Assembly (NCBI GenBank): GCA_024529925.1
Contig: JAFEUB010000792.1
Span: 248,001 to 312,000, forward strand
Origin: Ophthalmolycus amberensis
Lineage: Eukaryota; Chordata; Actinopteri; Perciformes; Zoarcidae
Length of the DNA stretch: 64,000 nucleotides
Reading direction: 5' to 3'
The position numbers and the translations under genes are program-made. Within the stretch, counting starts at the first letter, position 1, and every line of letters starts with the position of its first letter. This document shows positions 60,783 through 64,000 of the stretch, piece by piece. The notes beneath the pieces were generated by a model. It saw only the letters and a program-made list of their open reading frames with translations. It ran no database searches and was not told where the DNA came from.

Positions 60783-63700
60783 GTAAGTTTTATTTATTTA
60801 TTTATTTTTAAACTTCATTTTTCTTACTTTTTTGCTGCCTAACTTTATATAGTTACATGCTTTAATGTGTTCAAATGTTTTGTGTTTTTAAGACCTTATC
60901 ATTGTGCTCGCACTCTGGCCGCAAATACATCATTCCATGTATCTTTCAATTATGTCTCACATTTGATTATTCAATGTGATCTCATTTGTCTGGCCATGCA
61001 TCGCTATGCTATCTCTTGAAGGAGATGTTGTTACATTTGTAAAAAATACACATTTTCTTTGTTGAGAATAGGGATATTTAACAGAGAAGTCATTCAAATG
61101 TTAAATAAAAAATAGCCATGATGTCAAAATGGTACCTTGCAAGAATTTACAAAATATCCCACAATTATAGTGAGGGTCTGTTTATGCTGTGGACGGATGG
61201 AGTCCACTCACCAATATCCAAATAAACCCAATATTTGCCTGTTGCCTTGATGCATGCTGAGCTTCTCTCTCCCTCTCTTGGGTTTGTTCACCATTGTCCC
61301 AAAAGGTGATCAAAACAGACTTTCAGCTTTGATGATTTCTGTTGCTTTCGGGTGATAGGGCATTACAAAATAAATTGCTGAAGCTGTTGAGTAATACACA
61401 AATGGATGAAGTTTGATTTTAATTCTGAGTAACAATTTTGAGCGCTGAAAGGTAATTGATTAGATTTTGCGAGCGTTCTTTCGCGGTTGATTGGTCCTCC
61501 TTTGAAGTTTCAGCATACAGCCCTGAGCTGTTCTTCTACTCGCCCTCAAAGAAGACAGACGGGTCTCGATAAAGGGTGATGAAACTGTTAGTGTTCCAGA
61601 GGTTGCTACTTTTCTTTAAGATGTTTAAAAAACATCTAAAAAATACAGTTGCAGAACTTTCCCTGCTGCTTAGGCCGGGGCGAAGGAGTCAACTTTGGCT
61701 CAGTGGACTCTTACAATTCTCTTACTCGAGCCCAAAAAAAACCGTATTCCTGACACACCCTTCTTAACCCTGTAATACCGCATCCTCATTGATCTATGCT
61801 CCTTGCTGATATAGTCAAGGGTGGTGTGCAGCAGTTGTCCTAAAATAACCAAAAGGATTCTACTTCTTGGAGACCCCACTGTGTCGACTTGTCTGCGGTT
61901 CCCCTGCTGCGTAGGAGATTGTGTTTTAGTAAGTGTCACCTTTTTAAAACACCTGGAAACTATTTCCAGAAATGCCTCTACTCTAATTGTTGGCTGCTAT
62001 AATCGTTCTCCTTTACACCTGTGAAGCTTCTCACTTAATAGCGGGACCACCTTAAGTGAGCCTAATAATATAGCATGGGAGCACTTATCAAGTTGGGGAA
62101 AAAATAAAGCGGTAGAAGGCTCACAGGGAACACTTTCTGGATGTGGACGGGACCGAGGTTGCAGGCGGGTCCACACCTCCTCTGATTGCAGCAGTCGGTA
62201 ATGCTCCTGTAGAGAGAAAAGGCCCAAGCCAGACGCCACTGTTGCTGCCACGAGCAGCACTCACGGCTTCCTCATGGTTGGACTGCTGAAGGCCTTTAGA
62301 GATGCAGAGAAACAAACAAGGCCGGTCATCATCATCATGTCTTCACAGGGCGGGAGAGGGACACGCACTGTATCGTTGATGGGCTGCTATGCAGGCAGGC
62401 AGCGGGTACAATCTGTGAAATTGCATGCCGCTGCTGACACTGGAGGGTGGCGGTTGTTGTCGTTGAGGAGTGCTGGAGTCATTGGACCACTAGCTGATTG
62501 GAAGGAGGGTGGATTTATACGCCTGGTGGTACTGAGGCAGAACCCCATCGGGGTAAACCAATGGCAAAGTTCTTTTCTTTTTCCAGAGGTTCAAACTGCA
62601 TACCAAGCTCGTCATTTACTGTCACACAAGAGACTTAGAGCTGGAGCCATGATGATGTCTTTTCATCGCACACATCACATCGTCACACATTCTTTGATGA
62701 TTGAAGATAAGGGGGATTTTTTTTTTTATTAAAGTAAGAGCTTGACATCTAATGTTATATTTATCATGTATTGAGGAGGATATCATAGATTTGGGCTTCA
62801 GGTGTAAAGGGAGAGCCAGACTGGGCATAGTTGTATTGTTTTGGCAGCTTTGGCACGTCGGGGATTATTTATTCCTGCTGGTAGTGATACAAGCTGATTT
62901 CTGAGGCCTTTTGTTGAATGAAAACATGTACCCAGCGATATGTGATGTTATGGCAAACCAAATAAGTGTAGCTTTCACTCCACAGACAAACGCAGCTTTA
63001 ATTGTGTTGCTCCTGTCTTCCTAGACTGTGAAATGTGCAGGTACATTCACTGGTTTGACGAGATGCATGTAGTGTTATTCGACCGGGGAGGTACATTGGC
63101 TGTTTTGTTTCTTCAAATCTACGGTCGGACACATTTGAAGTTGTGGGTGAGAAATGTAAACCTTCTCAGTTAATTGCTGTGATTTCTGTCGATGACAACA
63201 TTTTGAACCAATATGAAAAGATTATCGACTCTGTTGCCCTTCGTAAATGTGCTACCTGGGTAATGTGTCATTTTGGTGTTTAGATATTTAGAGGTTTGGA
63301 AACTAATTAAGAGACCATCATATTAAAGAAAACACAGGGAAGTACAACCAAGGCTTTAGGCTTTGACCCAAAAGCCTTGAAAAACATTCGGTTTTACTAA
63401 ACGTCAGTTTTAAATACCACTGTTTATGGTGTTTTCTTATTATTATTATAAGCTAAGATAATCCTTTATTAGTCCTTTATTTAAATTTACAAACTACCCA
63501 TGTTAATTAAGAACATATTTCACAGACACTGGTACGAACAAAATAATGGAAATGAAAGTATGGCTGTCATTTTTCAGTGGTTACCAGTTTACTGCCCTCA
63601 AACTACATGCCAGATCCTACTTACTGAGCTACTATTGGTTGACTAGCGTTGTGTTTTACAAATAGTAAATGCACCTCGCCATGCTATTTAATGGTAAAGC

Positions 63701-64000
63701 AACAGTATTAGACATGCACATATCTAATTGAATGGATTGTGCAGATGCTGCTATTCTCCATAAGTGAAGGTAGTTTCTACTTGCGTTAGTGATACAATAT
63801 ATATTAGAACCCTATAAAGTTTCATTGATCTATGCGATTTCTCTGCCTGATAAAGGATTGTTCAACAGACGTGTTGACTGTGAAAAACCGGTCACTCACA
63901 ACAGCCAGTGATCTGATATTTTGTGACGTGATTAAACCCCCAACATGTATAATACGTACAAATCTTGTTTCATTGTCATTTAATTTATAGTTTTTATGTT
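60783..64000. other. diaph3 intron 4 (open at window end)
   Basis: At least 3.2 kb following the exon-4 donor. I searched for a continuation like GSLK..RQ..PQEF and did not find one. The 152-codon open frame at 62274-62732 has no recognisable domain and no splice context. Nothing else stands out. Confidence 0.7.

Noticed and set aside
62274..62732. 152-codon open frame inside diaph3 intron 4
   Set aside because: It does not resemble the expected next diaph3 exon or any known protein, and ends in a poly-T tract.

Overview
This is a eukaryotic window, almost certainly from a ray-finned fish and probably a percomorph teleost. It has long introns with GT...AG borders, abundant (GT)n/(CA)n microsatellites, and several dispersed repeats I recognise from teleost genomes. 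Three protein-coding genes are supported. Their order and orientation, pcdh20 (+), tdrd3 (-), diaph3 (+), match the human chromosome 13q21 neighbourhood (DIAPH3-TDRD3-PCDH20) read in the opposite direction, which supports each identification independently.

Layout. 1-14182 is gene-free sequence with simple repeats and two dispersed repeats (7402-7731 and 12103-12640). 14244-17284 is pcdh20, a two-exon delta-type protocadherin. Its large exon carries a single-base frameshift near 15457. 17285-38004 is a roughly 20-kb intergenic stretch holding the presumed pcdh20 3' UTR, dispersed repeats, a 32-bp tandem repeat, a decayed exon-like fragment and the presumed tdrd3 3' UTR. 38005-49650 is tdrd3 on the minus strand. 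I could join 13 coding exons in phase into a 792-residue protein with the N-terminal TOP3B-binding/OB region, a UBA domain, a long disordered region and a C-terminal Tudor domain with an intact aromatic cage. 49651-53346 separates the divergent tdrd3 and diaph3 starts. 53347-64000 is the 5' part of diaph3: four coding exons, including a 33-nt microexon, encoding the first 147 residues. The gene continues beyond the window.

Function. The genes do not form a pathway. Pcdh20 is a cell-surface adhesion molecule, Tdrd3 is a methylarginine reader and TOP3B scaffold, and Diaph3 is a Rho-activated formin. Their proximity looks like old conserved synteny. I saw no tRNA, rRNA or complete autonomous transposon, and no sign of a novel multigene system. 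The observations most worth checking are the pcdh20 frameshift, the weak tdrd3 exon-9 donor sitting beside an intronic CA repeat, the CCAAT cluster upstream of diaph3, and the tandem and inverted repeats in the intergenic stretches.
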